NCBI RefSeq assembly: GCF_007827045.1
Contig: NZ_RPFW01000001.1
Coordinates: 1,092,519-1,156,518 of the forward strand
Origin: Trebonia kvetii
GTDB lineage: Bacteria > Actinomycetota > Actinomycetes > Streptosporangiales > Streptosporangiaceae
Reading direction: 5' to 3'
DNA length: 64,000 nucleotides
Position numbers and translations under genes: made by a program. The notes below the pieces were generated by a model, which saw only the letters and a program-made list of their open reading frames with translations, was not told the DNA's origin and searched no databases. Position 1 is the stretch's first letter. Each line of letters starts with the position of its first letter. Positions 26,370 to 34,759 of this stretch are shown here, in pieces.

Positions 26370-26708
26370 TCATCCGGGCGCCAGGCACCTGCCGCTGAAC
26401 TGAGCGTCCACGATGACCGGCAGCGCGCCGGGGCGCATGCTCGCCGGGAGGCCGGCCAGGCTAGGCCAGTCCGCCTGAGCGGGTGAACAGCCCGCCGACG
26501 GCAGCAGGCGGGCCGGATCAGGAAGCGCCGCGGCGGACTGCGCGACCGCAGGCTGCGAGGTCATCGGGTGATGCGCGCTGTTCGCTATCACCGCGTACGC
26601 GACTCCCGCGGCGGCGACGCCCGCCACCGAGGCGCCGACGGCGAGCGCGCGCAGACGGCGAGACGGCAGGCCGGCCTCGCGGCTCGATCCGAAACGGACC
26701 TCGTCCAT
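26370..26708 (-). CDS. Small membrane-anchored extracytoplasmic protein, hypothetical
   Basis: About 112 residues. A basic N-terminal region (SSREAGLPSRRLRALAVG) is followed by one hydrophobic helix (about residues 24-43, VAGVAAAGVAYAVIA) and an external domain of about 65 residues rich in Ala, Pro and Gln with two cysteines (SAGCSPAQ and SGRCLAPG), which could form one disulfide. No family is recognised. ATG 26708 (AGGTGG upstream) is used; ATG 26726 is an alternative. It lies between the VOC gene (convergent, 3 bp apart) and the WD40 gene. Confidence 0.6.
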   Translation of the reverse strand: MDEVRFGSSREAGLPSRRLRALAVGASVAGVAAAGVAYAVIANSAHHPMTSQPAVAQSAAALPDPARLLPSAGCSPAQADWPSLAGLPASMRPGALPVIVDAQFSGRCLAPG

Positions 26709-26790
26709 CGAGACCACCTGCCTCATTCATCCCACTTCGGGCAATAGTGGCGCATATGTCCCGTGGCGGCAAGAGATCAGCGGAAACGCA

Positions 26791-28788
26791 TCAGGCGGGC
26801 AGGATCGGCGCGGCGGGCGGGAGCCGGCGGATCCCCGGGAAGCGGCTGTGCACCTCGTCTGGGCCGAGCCGGTCGAGTCCGGCCGCCCACCACAGGCAGT
26901 CGCCTGGGTCGCCGCCAAGCTTGTAGCGGTCGCCAGGAAGCAGCGTGATGTACCCAGCGGACGGCAGGGGAACCAGGGTGGCCAGGTGCGCCCCGCTCGC
27001 GACGTCCCACAACCGCGCGGTGGCATCGGCCGAGGCCGTGGCGAGCAGCGCCCCGTCCGGCGAGAACGCCACGGCTCGCACCGTGTAGTCGTGCCCGGCC
27101 AGCGTGACCAGGTGCTCGCCGGTCGCCGCGTGCCACACCCGGGCGGTCGCATCGGCTGAGGCCGTGGCGAGCAGCGCCCCGTCCGGCGAGAAGGCGACGG
27201 CCTCCACCGTTCTGGAGTGCCCGGTAAGGGTTGCCAGGCAGGCGCCTGCGGTGTCCCAGATCTTGGCCGTGTTGTCCCACGAGGCGGTGGCGATCAAGCC
27301 GCGCGAGGAGAACGCGACGCCCTGCACCCACGAGTCGTGCCCGCCGAGCGTTCGGATGTGCACCCCGCTCGCGGCATCCCAGACGCGGGCGGTTCTGTCA
27401 TCTGAGGCGGTGACGATCTGCGCCCCGTCCGGCGCGAACGCGACCGCCGTGACCTGGCCGCCGTGCCCGCGCAGCGTCGCCAGGCCCGCGCCCGTCACGG
27501 CATTCCAGGTGCGGGCGGTGTTGTCACCGGACCCGGTGGCGATCATGGTCCCCGACGGCGCGTACGCCAGCGCCTTGATCCACGATGAGTGCCCAGCAAG
27601 CGTGCGGCGCGGCTGTCCGGTGGCCGCGTCCCAGATCCGGGCGGTGCCGTCAAGCGAGCCGGTCGCGACCGCACCGGACGCGCCCTCGGGGGAGAACGCG
27701 ACGGCGGTGACGGAGCTCCCATGTCCCGCCAGGGTCCGCACGGGGACGCCGGTCGCGACGTCCCAGATGGTCGCCGTCTTGTCGGTGGACGCGATTGCCA
27801 GGAATGCGCGGGACGGCGCGAACGCGATCGCGGTCAGGTGATCGTGGCGTCCGCTGATCGTGCGGCCCGGCTCGCCGGTGGCGGTCTGCCACGTCCGCGC
27901 GGTGATCGTGGTCGTCGCCGCGACGAGCGTGCCGTCGGCGGACACCGCCAGGGCGTTCACCTCGTCGGCGATCTTGAGCAGAGCGCGGCCCGCGCCGGTG
28001 ACGGCGTCCCATACCCGCACGCCGGGGTCATGCGTCGCGGTCAGGGCGAGAGAGGTGCCCGGGACGAAGGCGACGTCATGAACGCCGCCGTAGGTGCCCC
28101 TGAGCGCCGACTTCTCCTTCCCCGTCGCGGCATCCCAGACGCACGCCATGCTGTCGAGTGACCCCTCGCCATCGAGGCAGCCGGAGATGGCGAGCGTCCC
28201 GTCCGGAGAGAACGCGACCGAGGTCACGCTGTCGCCGTGCCCGCTGAACGACGCGACCCGCTGGCCCGACTCGGCGTCCCAGATCATCGCGGTCAGGGTG
28301 GACACGGTCGCCAGGCGCGTCCCGTCGGGCGAGAACGCCACGTCCCGCGCGCCCCCGAAGTGCCCGGCGAGGGTGACAAGGGCCGTCCCGCTCGCGGCGT
28401 CCCAGACGCGGGCGGTCTCATCGCTCGACGCCGTGGCCACCCGCGTCCCTGCTGGCGAGAACGCGACGGCGTGCAGCCCGCCCGTGTGCCCGGTGAACAC
28501 GCGAAGCGACGCCCCGGTCGCGACCTCCCAGGTCCTGGCGGTGCCATCGTAGGATCCGGTGACGATGACGCGGCCGTCGGGCGAGAACGCGACGTCCGCC
28601 GCCGTCCCCGCGTGCCCCCGGATCAGCCGCAGCACCCGGCCGTCCCGGGCGTCGATGATCTCGGCGTGGTGTGCCGAGCAGACGGCGAGCAGCGCACCGT
28701 CAGGGGAGAACGCGATCCCGTGGTTCGGACCGAAGTGCATCCGCACCATGACGTCAGCCCGCTCGAAACCAGCCATACCCGACATCAT
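26791..28788 (-). CDS. 14-blade WD40 repeat protein
   Basis: A 665-residue protein made almost wholly of WD40 repeats. I count 14 units of about 42 residues (VAFSPDG, xxATASxDxTARVWD, LxGH pattern), enough for two seven-bladed propellers. There is no kinase, NACHT, protease or membrane segment. The last 55 residues after blade 14 form a separate element (GDPGDCLWWAAGLDRLGP, IRRLPPA) also seen at the end of other bacterial WD40 proteins. Blades 13 and 14 are nearly identical in DNA (about 27023 and 27149, 126 bp apart), showing recent unit duplication. It is probably a protein-interaction scaffold. It is divergent from the amino-acid permease / NB-ARC pair. Confidence 0.9.
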   Translation of the reverse strand: MMSGMAGFERADVMVRMHFGPNHGIAFSPDGALLAVCSAHHAEIIDARDGRVLRLIRGHAGTAADVAFSPDGRVIVTGSYDGTARTWEVATGASLRVFTGHTGGLHAVAFSPAGTRVATASSDETARVWDAASGTALVTLAGHFGGARDVAFSPDGTRLATVSTLTAMIWDAESGQRVASFSGHGDSVTSVAFSPDGTLAISGCLDGEGSLDSMACVWDAATGKEKSALRGTYGGVHDVAFVPGTSLALTATHDPGVRVWDAVTGAGRALLKIADEVNALAVSADGTLVAATTTITARTWQTATGEPGRTISGRHDHLTAIAFAPSRAFLAIASTDKTATIWDVATGVPVRTLAGHGSSVTAVAFSPEGASGAVATGSLDGTARIWDAATGQPRRTLAGHSSWIKALAYAPSGTMIATGSGDNTARTWNAVTGAGLATLRGHGGQVTAVAFAPDGAQIVTASDDRTARVWDAASGVHIRTLGGHDSWVQGVAFSSRGLIATASWDNTAKIWDTAGACLATLTGHSRTVEAVAFSPDGALLATASADATARVWHAATGEHLVTLAGHDYTVRAVAFSPDGALLATASADATARLWDVASGAHLATLVPLPSAGYITLLPGDRYKLGGDPGDCLWWAAGLDRLGPDEVHSRFPGIRRLPPAAPILPA

Positions 28789-29049
28789 GGATCACGGGGC
28801 GGGTGAGGCCGCCGCGAACCGAGGGAGACGGTTTCGGGTGTGAGTCAGGACGCAACCGTTCATCCTGACGTTGACTTCTGTTTCGGAACGGTTGACGGGT
28901 TTCCGCCTTCCCCTCAGCGATTGTCCCATTATGGGGATGTGCGCGGCGATCATCCGTTACGCTGCAGGTTTATCCGCGGGGCGCGGAGACAGCGGGTCGG
29001 TCAGTGTTTTCCCGCCATGCCGCGGGTTTGGTCCGCGTGAGGGGGGATC

Positions 29050-30612
29050 ATGACAGCGTTTGCTACTGGCATGCAGCCGACAGAACAGTCGCGAGAAAAG
29101 GGTCTCAAGACTGGTGCTCTCGGCCTGGTGTCGAGCGTCGTCATCGGAGTCGCGTCGACGGCGCCTGCCTACAGCCTGGCCGCGACGCTGTTCTTCGTGG
29201 TGGCCGCCGTCGGGCTGAAGTCGCCGCTTATCGCCGTGCTGGCGTTCGTGCCGATGCTGCTGTGCTCGATCGGCTTCAGCGAGCTTAACAAGGCCGACCC
29301 CGACTGCGGCACCACGTTCATCTGGGGGACCCGGGCGTTCTCGCCGGCGATCGGCTGGGCGGGCGGCTTTGCCACCGTGGCCGCCGACATCCTGGTCATG
29401 GGCAGCCTCGCCCAGGTGGCGGGGCAGTACCTGTTCTTCCTCGTCCAGGGACCTGACAGCTCGATCGGAGCCAACGCCTCCGGCGGCTGGGTGCTCCTCG
29501 TCGGCCTGCTGTGGATCGCCGCGATGACCTACATCTGCTACCGCGGCATTGAGGTCTCGGCCAGGTTCCAGCGGGTGCTGCTGACCATCGAGGTCGTCAT
29601 GCTGATGGCGATGTCGGTCACCGCGCTGGTCAGGGTGTTCTTCAGCAGCCCGCCTGGGTCGCTGCACCCGAGCCTCGGCTGGTTCTCGCCGACGCACCTG
29701 CCGCTGTCCGCGTTCGTGTCCGGGATCATCCTGATGCTGTTCATCTACTGGGGCTGGGACACCGCGCTGTCGGTGAACGAGGAGACGGCGGACAAGTCCC
29801 GGATTCCGGGCAAGGCGGGGATCATCTCGACGGTGCTGCTGCTGTTCACCTACGCCATTGTGATCCTCGCCGTGCAGTCCTTCGCCGGGGTCGGCGGCAA
29901 GGGTGTCGGGCTGACGAACCCGGACCACCAGTTCGACGTGCTGTCGGTCACCGGGAGCGCGATCTTCGGAAACTCCGGGGTCGGCACGGTCCTGTCCCGG
30001 CTGCTGATCCTCATGGTGCTCAGTTCGGCCGCCGCGTCCACCCAGACGACGATCCTGCCGGCCGCCAGGACCACGCTGTCCATGGCCGCCTACCGGGCGC
30101 TGCCGCAGCAGTTCGCCAAGATCAGCCCCCGGTACCTGACCCCGACGGTTTCCACGGTCGTGGTGGGGGTCGCCGCGGCCGCGCTGTACATCCCGCTGAA
30201 CTACATATCCGGCGGCAACCCGATCGCAGACGCCGTGTCCGCGATCGGGCTCTACATCGCCTTCTACTACGGGCTTACCGCCTTCTCCTGCGCCTGGTAC
30301 TACCGGTCCACGCTGACCGACAGCGCCCGTAACCTGTGGATGCGCGGCGTCCTGCCCGTGCTCGGCGGCGTGATCATGTACGCGGCGGGGATCTACAGCC
30401 TGCAAAGCGACTGGGTGGCGTCCAACAGCTACACCACCTGGACGGTGCCCGGCCTGCACTGGCAGATCGGCGGGATCTTCATCATCGCCGCACTGGCCGC
30501 GCTGGCCGGGGTGGCTAGTTTCGTCTACATGCGGGTCAGCGCGCCCGCCTTCTTCCGCAGGCAGACGCTCTCCACTACGTCTGCCATGCGAATCCCTGAG
30601 CTGGAACTGTGA
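29050..30612 (+). CDS. APC-family amino acid permease
   Basis: A 520-residue secondary transporter of the amino acid-polyamine-organocation superfamily, with about 12 transmembrane helices. The first helix carries GLVSSVVIGVASTAPAYSLA, whose glycine-rich unwound segment binds substrate. Helix 2-3 has ADPDCGTTFIWGTRAFSP, and helix 6 has GWDTALSVNEETADKSR. The N-terminus is a 20-residue hydrophilic leader. It starts at ATG 29050 after GGGGGGATC. Its stop codon overlaps the ATG of the NB-ARC/TPR gene, so the two are co-translated. Substrate unknown. Confidence 0.92.
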   Translation: MTAFATGMQPTEQSREKGLKTGALGLVSSVVIGVASTAPAYSLAATLFFVVAAVGLKSPLIAVLAFVPMLLCSIGFSELNKADPDCGTTFIWGTRAFSPAIGWAGGFATVAADILVMGSLAQVAGQYLFFLVQGPDSSIGANASGGWVLLVGLLWIAAMTYICYRGIEVSARFQRVLLTIEVVMLMAMSVTALVRVFFSSPPGSLHPSLGWFSPTHLPLSAFVSGIILMLFIYWGWDTALSVNEETADKSRIPGKAGIISTVLLLFTYAIVILAVQSFAGVGGKGVGLTNPDHQFDVLSVTGSAIFGNSGVGTVLSRLLILMVLSSAAASTQTTILPAARTTLSMAAYRALPQQFAKISPRYLTPTVSTVVVGVAAAALYIPLNYISGGNPIADAVSAIGLYIAFYYGLTAFSCAWYYRSTLTDSARNLWMRGVLPVLGGVIMYAAGIYSLQSDWVASNSYTTWTVPGLHWQIGGIFIIAALAALAGVASFVYMRVSAPAFFRRQTLSTTSAMRIPELEL

Positions 30613-32813
30613 TGACAAGCGCGGCGCCGCCCCGGGGCGCGGCGATGTCCGGCACACCGTCCTGGCCGGTCCGCTCGGGGTGCGTCCCCCGCGTGGCCGA
30701 CGGTTACACGGAACGGTTCGAGACCGTTCCCGACCTGGCCGCCGCGCTGCCTGCCGGGGCCGCGGTCGCGTTGATCCCCGATCGAGTCGACGATCCTGGT
30801 CCCGGTTCTGGTCCTGGCCTTGGTCCTGGCGCGTGGCTGAGGTCGTCGGGCAAGACACAACTCGCCGCGGCCTTCGCCGAGTCGCTGTGGCACTCGCACG
30901 AGCTTGACCTGCTGGTCTGGATCCAGGCCACGAGCCGGGCCGCGGTGCTGTCCGGCTACGCCGCGGCGACAGCCGCCGCGACCGGCAGGGAGCAGGTGAT
31001 CAGCTGCGAATCGGTCACCGCCCAGTTCCTTGGCTGGCTGAACGAGACGAGCCGTCGATGGCTTGTCGTCCTCGATGACCTGGCCGATCCCGCGGACCTT
31101 GACGGCCTGTCGCCGTCAGGGCCGACTGGCCGGGTGCTGGTGACCTGCGCCGACGCCACGGCCGTGCCCCGCGGCTTGAAGGTCCTGCCGGTCGGGCTGT
31201 TCAACTCGCGCGAGGCCCTCGGCTACCTGATGGGGAGGCTGTCGGCCAACCCTGGCCAGCGGCTCGGCGCGATCGACCTGGTCGGCGACATGGGCATGGA
31301 GCCGGCCGCGCTTGCTCAGGCCAGCGCGGTGATTGCCAGCTCCACGATGTCGTGCCTGCACTACCGCGACTATTTCCTCGGCTGGCGGCAGCGGCTGGCC
31401 GAATCTTCTGGCGCTTCGCCGTCGGCCAGCGCTGTCACCTGGATGATCTCGTTCGAACGCGCCAATCAGCTTGCACCCGGCGGATCGGTCCAGGCGCTGC
31501 TTGCCCTGGTCGCGGTGCTCGACGGGCACGGCATTCCGGGAACCGTGCTGACCGCACCCGCGGCGGTCGGCTACGTCGCGGGCGGCGAGGCTTGGGCGGG
31601 CGACGAGACCGTTCGCGCGGCGGTGGCGGCACTGGAACGCGTCGGCCTGGCGACCATCTCACCCGAGACGGCGCCGCCGACGATCCGGGTCAGCCCGGTG
31701 CTGCAGGCGGCGTTGCGCGCCGCGATACCAGAAGGGGCACTTGACCAGGTGACCTGGGTGGCAGCGGACTCGCTGCTGCAGGCCTGGCCAGAAACGGAGC
31801 AGCCCGGCTGGCCCACCTCCGGCCTGCGATCCTGCACGGCGACCCTGCGCCGGATCGCCGGGAACCGGCTATGGGCCGACGGCTGCCACCCCGTGCTGCT
31901 GCGAGCCGGGGACAGCCTGGACCACGCCCGCCTGACGGGTCCCGCGGTAGACCACTGGAGCGACCTGGTCACGACCAGCGGTCAGCTGCTCAGCGCCGGC
32001 CACCCGCACACGCTGCTGGCCGGGCAGCGGCTTGCCGAGGCCTGCCTGGCGGCCGGCCTCGAGGACGAGGCGGTCGACTGGTTCCAGCGGCTGGTCGACG
32101 CAAGCCAGGCCATGAAGCCCGGGTCGGATCACCATGAGGTGATCGGTGCGCGGGTCCGCCTTGGCCACGCTCTTGTCGCGGCCCGCCAGGTCCACCGCGC
32201 CATCTCCATCCTGGACCGCGCGCTCGGCGATTCCGAGAAGGTCCTCGGCACCGAGCATGCCGACACGATCGGGGCACGCGACGAACTCGCCGCCGCCTAC
32301 CTGGCCGCAGGCCGCTTCGCTGACGCCATCGCGCTCTATCGGCGCGCACTCGCCGACCGCGAGCGCGCCCAGGGATCGCGCCACCCGCAGACAATGACCA
32401 CCCGCAAGGGCCTGGCCGATGCCTACTTCGCCAGCGGCATGGCAAAGGAGGCGGTGTCGGCCTACAAGCGGGTGGTCGCCGACCGGGAGCGTGCTCTCGG
32501 TCCTGATCACCTGGACACGGTCCGGGCGCGGTACAGCCTCGGCGCCGCCTACCAGCGCACAGGCAAGGCAGTGGCGGCAGAGCGGGTCTACGAGCAGGCG
32601 CGGATCGGCTTCGAGCGGCTGCTCGGCCCCCGTCACCCCGACGCGCTGCGCAGCCGGGCGGAGCTTGCCCGGGTGTACACGCAACTCGGCAGGTATGGCG
32701 ACGCACGAGCGCTGCTTCGCGACACGGTGGACCGGCTGCGGCGGGTGCTACCGCACGACGATCCGTTGATCATCGAACTGCGTGAGATCCTGGCCGACAT
32801 CGGCGAGGAGTGA
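30612..32813 (+). CDS. NB-ARC-like ATPase with C-terminal TPR array, coupled to permease
   Basis: A 733-residue STAND-type protein. The nucleotide-binding domain has SSGKTQLAAAFAESLW (Walker A) and RRWLVVLDDLADP (Walker B). A helical section follows, then at least four TPR units of the 42-residue kinesin-light-chain type (GRFADAIALYRRALADRERA, DHLDTVRARYSLGAAYQRTG). The Walker A loop is odd: the first glycine position holds tryptophan (AWLRSSGKT), and a Gly/Pro repeat (about 30788-30829) sits just before it, as if a repeat expansion replaced the usual GxGGxGKT start. ATP binding may be impaired. The ATG overlaps the permease stop (TGATG). STAND proteins of this type act as regulated switches; the link to amino-acid transport is contextual. 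Confidence 0.82.
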   Translation: MTSAAPPRGAAMSGTPSWPVRSGCVPRVADGYTERFETVPDLAAALPAGAAVALIPDRVDDPGPGSGPGLGPGAWLRSSGKTQLAAAFAESLWHSHELDLLVWIQATSRAAVLSGYAAATAAATGREQVISCESVTAQFLGWLNETSRRWLVVLDDLADPADLDGLSPSGPTGRVLVTCADATAVPRGLKVLPVGLFNSREALGYLMGRLSANPGQRLGAIDLVGDMGMEPAALAQASAVIASSTMSCLHYRDYFLGWRQRLAESSGASPSASAVTWMISFERANQLAPGGSVQALLALVAVLDGHGIPGTVLTAPAAVGYVAGGEAWAGDETVRAAVAALERVGLATISPETAPPTIRVSPVLQAALRAAIPEGALDQVTWVAADSLLQAWPETEQPGWPTSGLRSCTATLRRIAGNRLWADGCHPVLLRAGDSLDHARLTGPAVDHWSDLVTTSGQLLSAGHPHTLLAGQRLAEACLAAGLEDEAVDWFQRLVDASQAMKPGSDHHEVIGARVRLGHALVAARQVHRAISILDRALGDSEKVLGTEHADTIGARDELAAAYLAAGRFADAIALYRRALADRERAQGSRHPQTMTTRKGLADAYFASGMAKEAVSAYKRVVADRERALGPDHLDTVRARYSLGAAYQRTGKAVAAERVYEQARIGFERLLGPRHPDALRSRAELARVYTQLGRYGDARALLRDTVDRLRRVLPHDDPLIIELREILADIGEE

Positions 32814-32819
32814 CAGCCG

Positions 32820-33404
32820 CTAAGCTCCCGGCTCGCTGTTCCCGGTAGAACCGGTCAGCGAATGCAGGGCCGGGCGCAGTAGCTCGATGATCTGGTCCGG
32901 GTTGGCGGTGGCGAGTACGTCGGACTTGATGAGGTGCCTGGAGACCGTGATGCCGAGGGTGATGGCGGTGATCATCGCGGCCCGCAGGTCCGCGTCGCCG
33001 GCGGGAATGGCCTGGGCGATCTCCGCCTCGTAGCGGGCGATGCCGGCGCTGGCGGCGCTGGCGGCCTCGGGATTGGTCAGCATCGAGCGCAGCAGGGCCA
33101 GCGACGCGGTGGCCGGGGTCGCCAGCCGGCTGGCGAGGCCGGCCAGGATCTGCTCGGCGGCCTCGGCGGGCGTCCCGCTGACCTCGGGGACCGGGGCGGT
33201 GTCGATAACTCGCCTGTACAGCTCCTGCTTGGACCCGAAGTAGTGCATGACCAGGCCGGCGTCGACTCCCGCGGCCGAAGCCACCGCCCGGATGGTGGCC
33301 CTGTCGTACCCGGCGCTGAAGAAGACCTGGGTCGCGGCGTCGAGGATGCGCGCTTCGGTGCGACGGCGTTGCTCAGCGCGCGAGTTGGGCCTTGGAGCGG
33401 TCAT
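32820..33404 (-). CDS. TetR/AcrR-family transcriptional repressor
   Basis: A 194-residue regulator. The HTH is TEARILDAATQVFFSAGYDR, then TIRAVASAAGVDAGLVMHYF and GSKQELYRRV. The C-terminal ligand domain matches the actinobacterial TetR C-terminal type, with ASLALLRSMLTNPEAASA. The divergent SnoaL-like gene starts 103 bp away, and the gap contains two adjacent GTTC-type palindromes, so it probably represses itself and that gene. The ligand is unknown. It is convergent with the NB-ARC gene (6 bp between stop codons). Confidence 0.92.
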   Translation of the reverse strand: MTAPRPNSRAEQRRRTEARILDAATQVFFSAGYDRATIRAVASAAGVDAGLVMHYFGSKQELYRRVIDTAPVPEVSGTPAEAAEQILAGLASRLATPATASLALLRSMLTNPEAASAASAGIARYEAEIAQAIPAGDADLRAAMITAITLGITVSRHLIKSDVLATANPDQIIELLRPALHSLTGSTGNSEPGA

Positions 33405-33453
33405 TTGTTCATTCTACGGGTGTTGACCGAGCGCTCCTCTTCGTTCTACGCTT

Positions 33454-33479
33454 GTTCAATGAACGCTTGTTGAGCGAAC
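33454..33479. promoter_or_regulatory. Tandem TetR operator candidates
   Basis: GTTCAATGAAC (33454-33464) is a perfect palindrome with one central base. GTTGAGCGAAC (33469-33479), starting 15 bp later, is a close variant. Both follow CTT, so the pair is a direct repeat of an inverted repeat. They lie between the tetR start (33404) and the SnoaL-like start (33507), close enough to block both promoters. Confidence 0.65.
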
Positions 33480-33506
33480 CGTCTCCGAATGAAGGGATCC
33501 GCCGAC

Positions 33507-33932
33507 ATGCCGACCACCACACCCGCCGATGTCCTAGCCCGCCGCAGCCAGCTCATCTTGAGCGGCGATGCCGACGGCTTGGCTGACCTGTTCGCTCCCG
33601 ATGCGGTGATGGAGTTCTGCTTCCACGGGCCGCCGGGCACGCCCGTGCGGATCGCGGGCCGGGAGGCGATCCGCGAGTACTCCCAGCAGGTCATGGCGTC
33701 GTCGCTGCGGATCGAGGAACTTGAGGTGACAGAGCTCTACCAGACGCAGGACCCGTCGGTGGTTGTCGCGGAGATGCGGGCGAAGGCGACCGTCACGGCC
33801 ACGGGCCGGTCGCTGACGGCAACGTCCATCCAGGTTCTCCGGATTCAGGACGGCCGTATCGCGCTCTTCCGCGACTTCGCCGATCCCCGGGTCTTCCAGG
33901 AGCTGATGGAGGACGCGCGTGCGGGGAGCTGA
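33507..33932 (+). CDS. SnoaL/NTF2-like fold protein
   Basis: A 141-residue cone-shaped alpha+beta-barrel protein: ADVLARRSQLILSGDADGLA for the first helices, LFAPDAVMEF, then a substrate-entry loop, VRIAGREAIREYSQQVM, and the curved sheet to IQVLRIQDGRIALFRDFADP. The family includes ketosteroid-isomerase-like enzymes, hydrolases and non-catalytic binders, so no reaction can be named. The ATG at 33507 is preferred over 33489. It is the likely target of the divergent TetR. Its end overlaps the next frame by 14 bp. Confidence 0.85.
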   Translation: MPTTTPADVLARRSQLILSGDADGLADLFAPDAVMEFCFHGPPGTPVRIAGREAIREYSQQVMASSLRIEELEVTELYQTQDPSVVVAEMRAKATVTATGRSLTATSIQVLRIQDGRIALFRDFADPRVFQELMEDARAGS

Positions 33933-34759
33933 CGCGGGTACCGAAGGCAGGGTCGCGCGGGGGGTCGCGCGGGGGGTCGCGCGGCGGGTCGAGCGGCGGG
34001 TCGCGCGGCAGGTCGTGCCGCGGGTCGTCCGGCGGGTGGAGGCCGGCGTCGGCGCCAGTGAGCCGGCCATCGTGCTCGAGGCTGGGCTCGGCAACGCGGC
34101 CGCGGCCAGGGGGCGAGTCATCCCGCTGCTGGCCCCGCACGTTCGCGTCGTCGCCCACGACCGGGCCGGGCTAGGCGGCAGCACCCCCGCGCCCGGCCTG
34201 GTCACCATCGATCGCCAGGTCGACGACCTCGCCGCGATCATTGCCGGGCTGACGGCGGGTCCGTGCGTGCTCGCCGGACACAGCTGGGGCGGCGTCCTGG
34301 TCCAGCTGCTTGCCTTCCGCCGGCCTGAACTGGTTGCGGGCCTGGTCCTGGTGGACCCGGGGCATGAGGAGATGGACAGCGGGCTGCCTCTTGCCTTCCG
34401 GTGGGGATGGCGGATCGTGCGCGCCGTCGTTCCCGATGAGCTGGACGATGATGCCCCGGTGACCCTCGCGGCGTTTGCGGGAGCTGCGCGCCTGCCCGAG
34501 GCAGTTTCCCGACGTGCCCGTTGTCGTGCTGAGCGCTGCTCGCGGGTTTCCCCGCCGATTCCGCGCGCACTGGACGGGTCTGCAGGCTGGGCTCGCGGCG
34601 GCAGCCCCGCGGGGTCGCCATGTCGTTGTCGACGGCACCGGCCATAACATCCCCAGGAACCGGCCCGGCGTCGTGGCCGACACGATCCTGGCGATGGCCG
34701 CCCAGGTGCGGGCCAGTTCACAGGGTCAGGCGGTGTATCGCCAGGGTTCCTGGGTGTAG
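33919..34759 (+). pseudogene. Alpha/beta hydrolase with repeat-expanded N-terminus and frameshift
   Basis: A serine hydrolase fold: VLEAGLGNAAAARG with the oxyanion region, VVAHDRAGLGGS, the nucleophile elbow AGHSWGGVLVQLL, and LVLVDPGHEEM, all in frame +1. Near 34455-34495 the frame is lost. The remainder, including QFPDVPVVVLSAARG and the catalytic His segment VVDGTGHNIPRNRP, is in frame +2 to the stop at 34759. A one-base change would join them. The first 40 residues come from a 12-bp tandem repeat (33951-34034) and are not part of the fold; the true start is unclear. The 3' end overlaps the convergent HNH gene by about 34 bp. Inactive as sequenced. Confidence 0.78.
33951..34034 (+). repeat. 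12-bp tandem repeat, seven units
   Basis: Seven consecutive 12-bp units of the form GGTCGCGCGGGG start at 33951, 33963, 33975, 33987, 33999, 34011 and 34023, with growing divergence downstream. In the hydrolase frame they encode a (GVAR/RVxR)n stretch. The first two units are identical, indicating recent expansion. Confidence 0.9.

Noticed and set aside
28957..30858. A 633-codon open frame on the minus strand
   Set aside because: It is antisense to the APC permease, is a low-complexity Arg/Gly/His/Asp-rich product typical of frame shadows in high-GC DNA, and matches no family.
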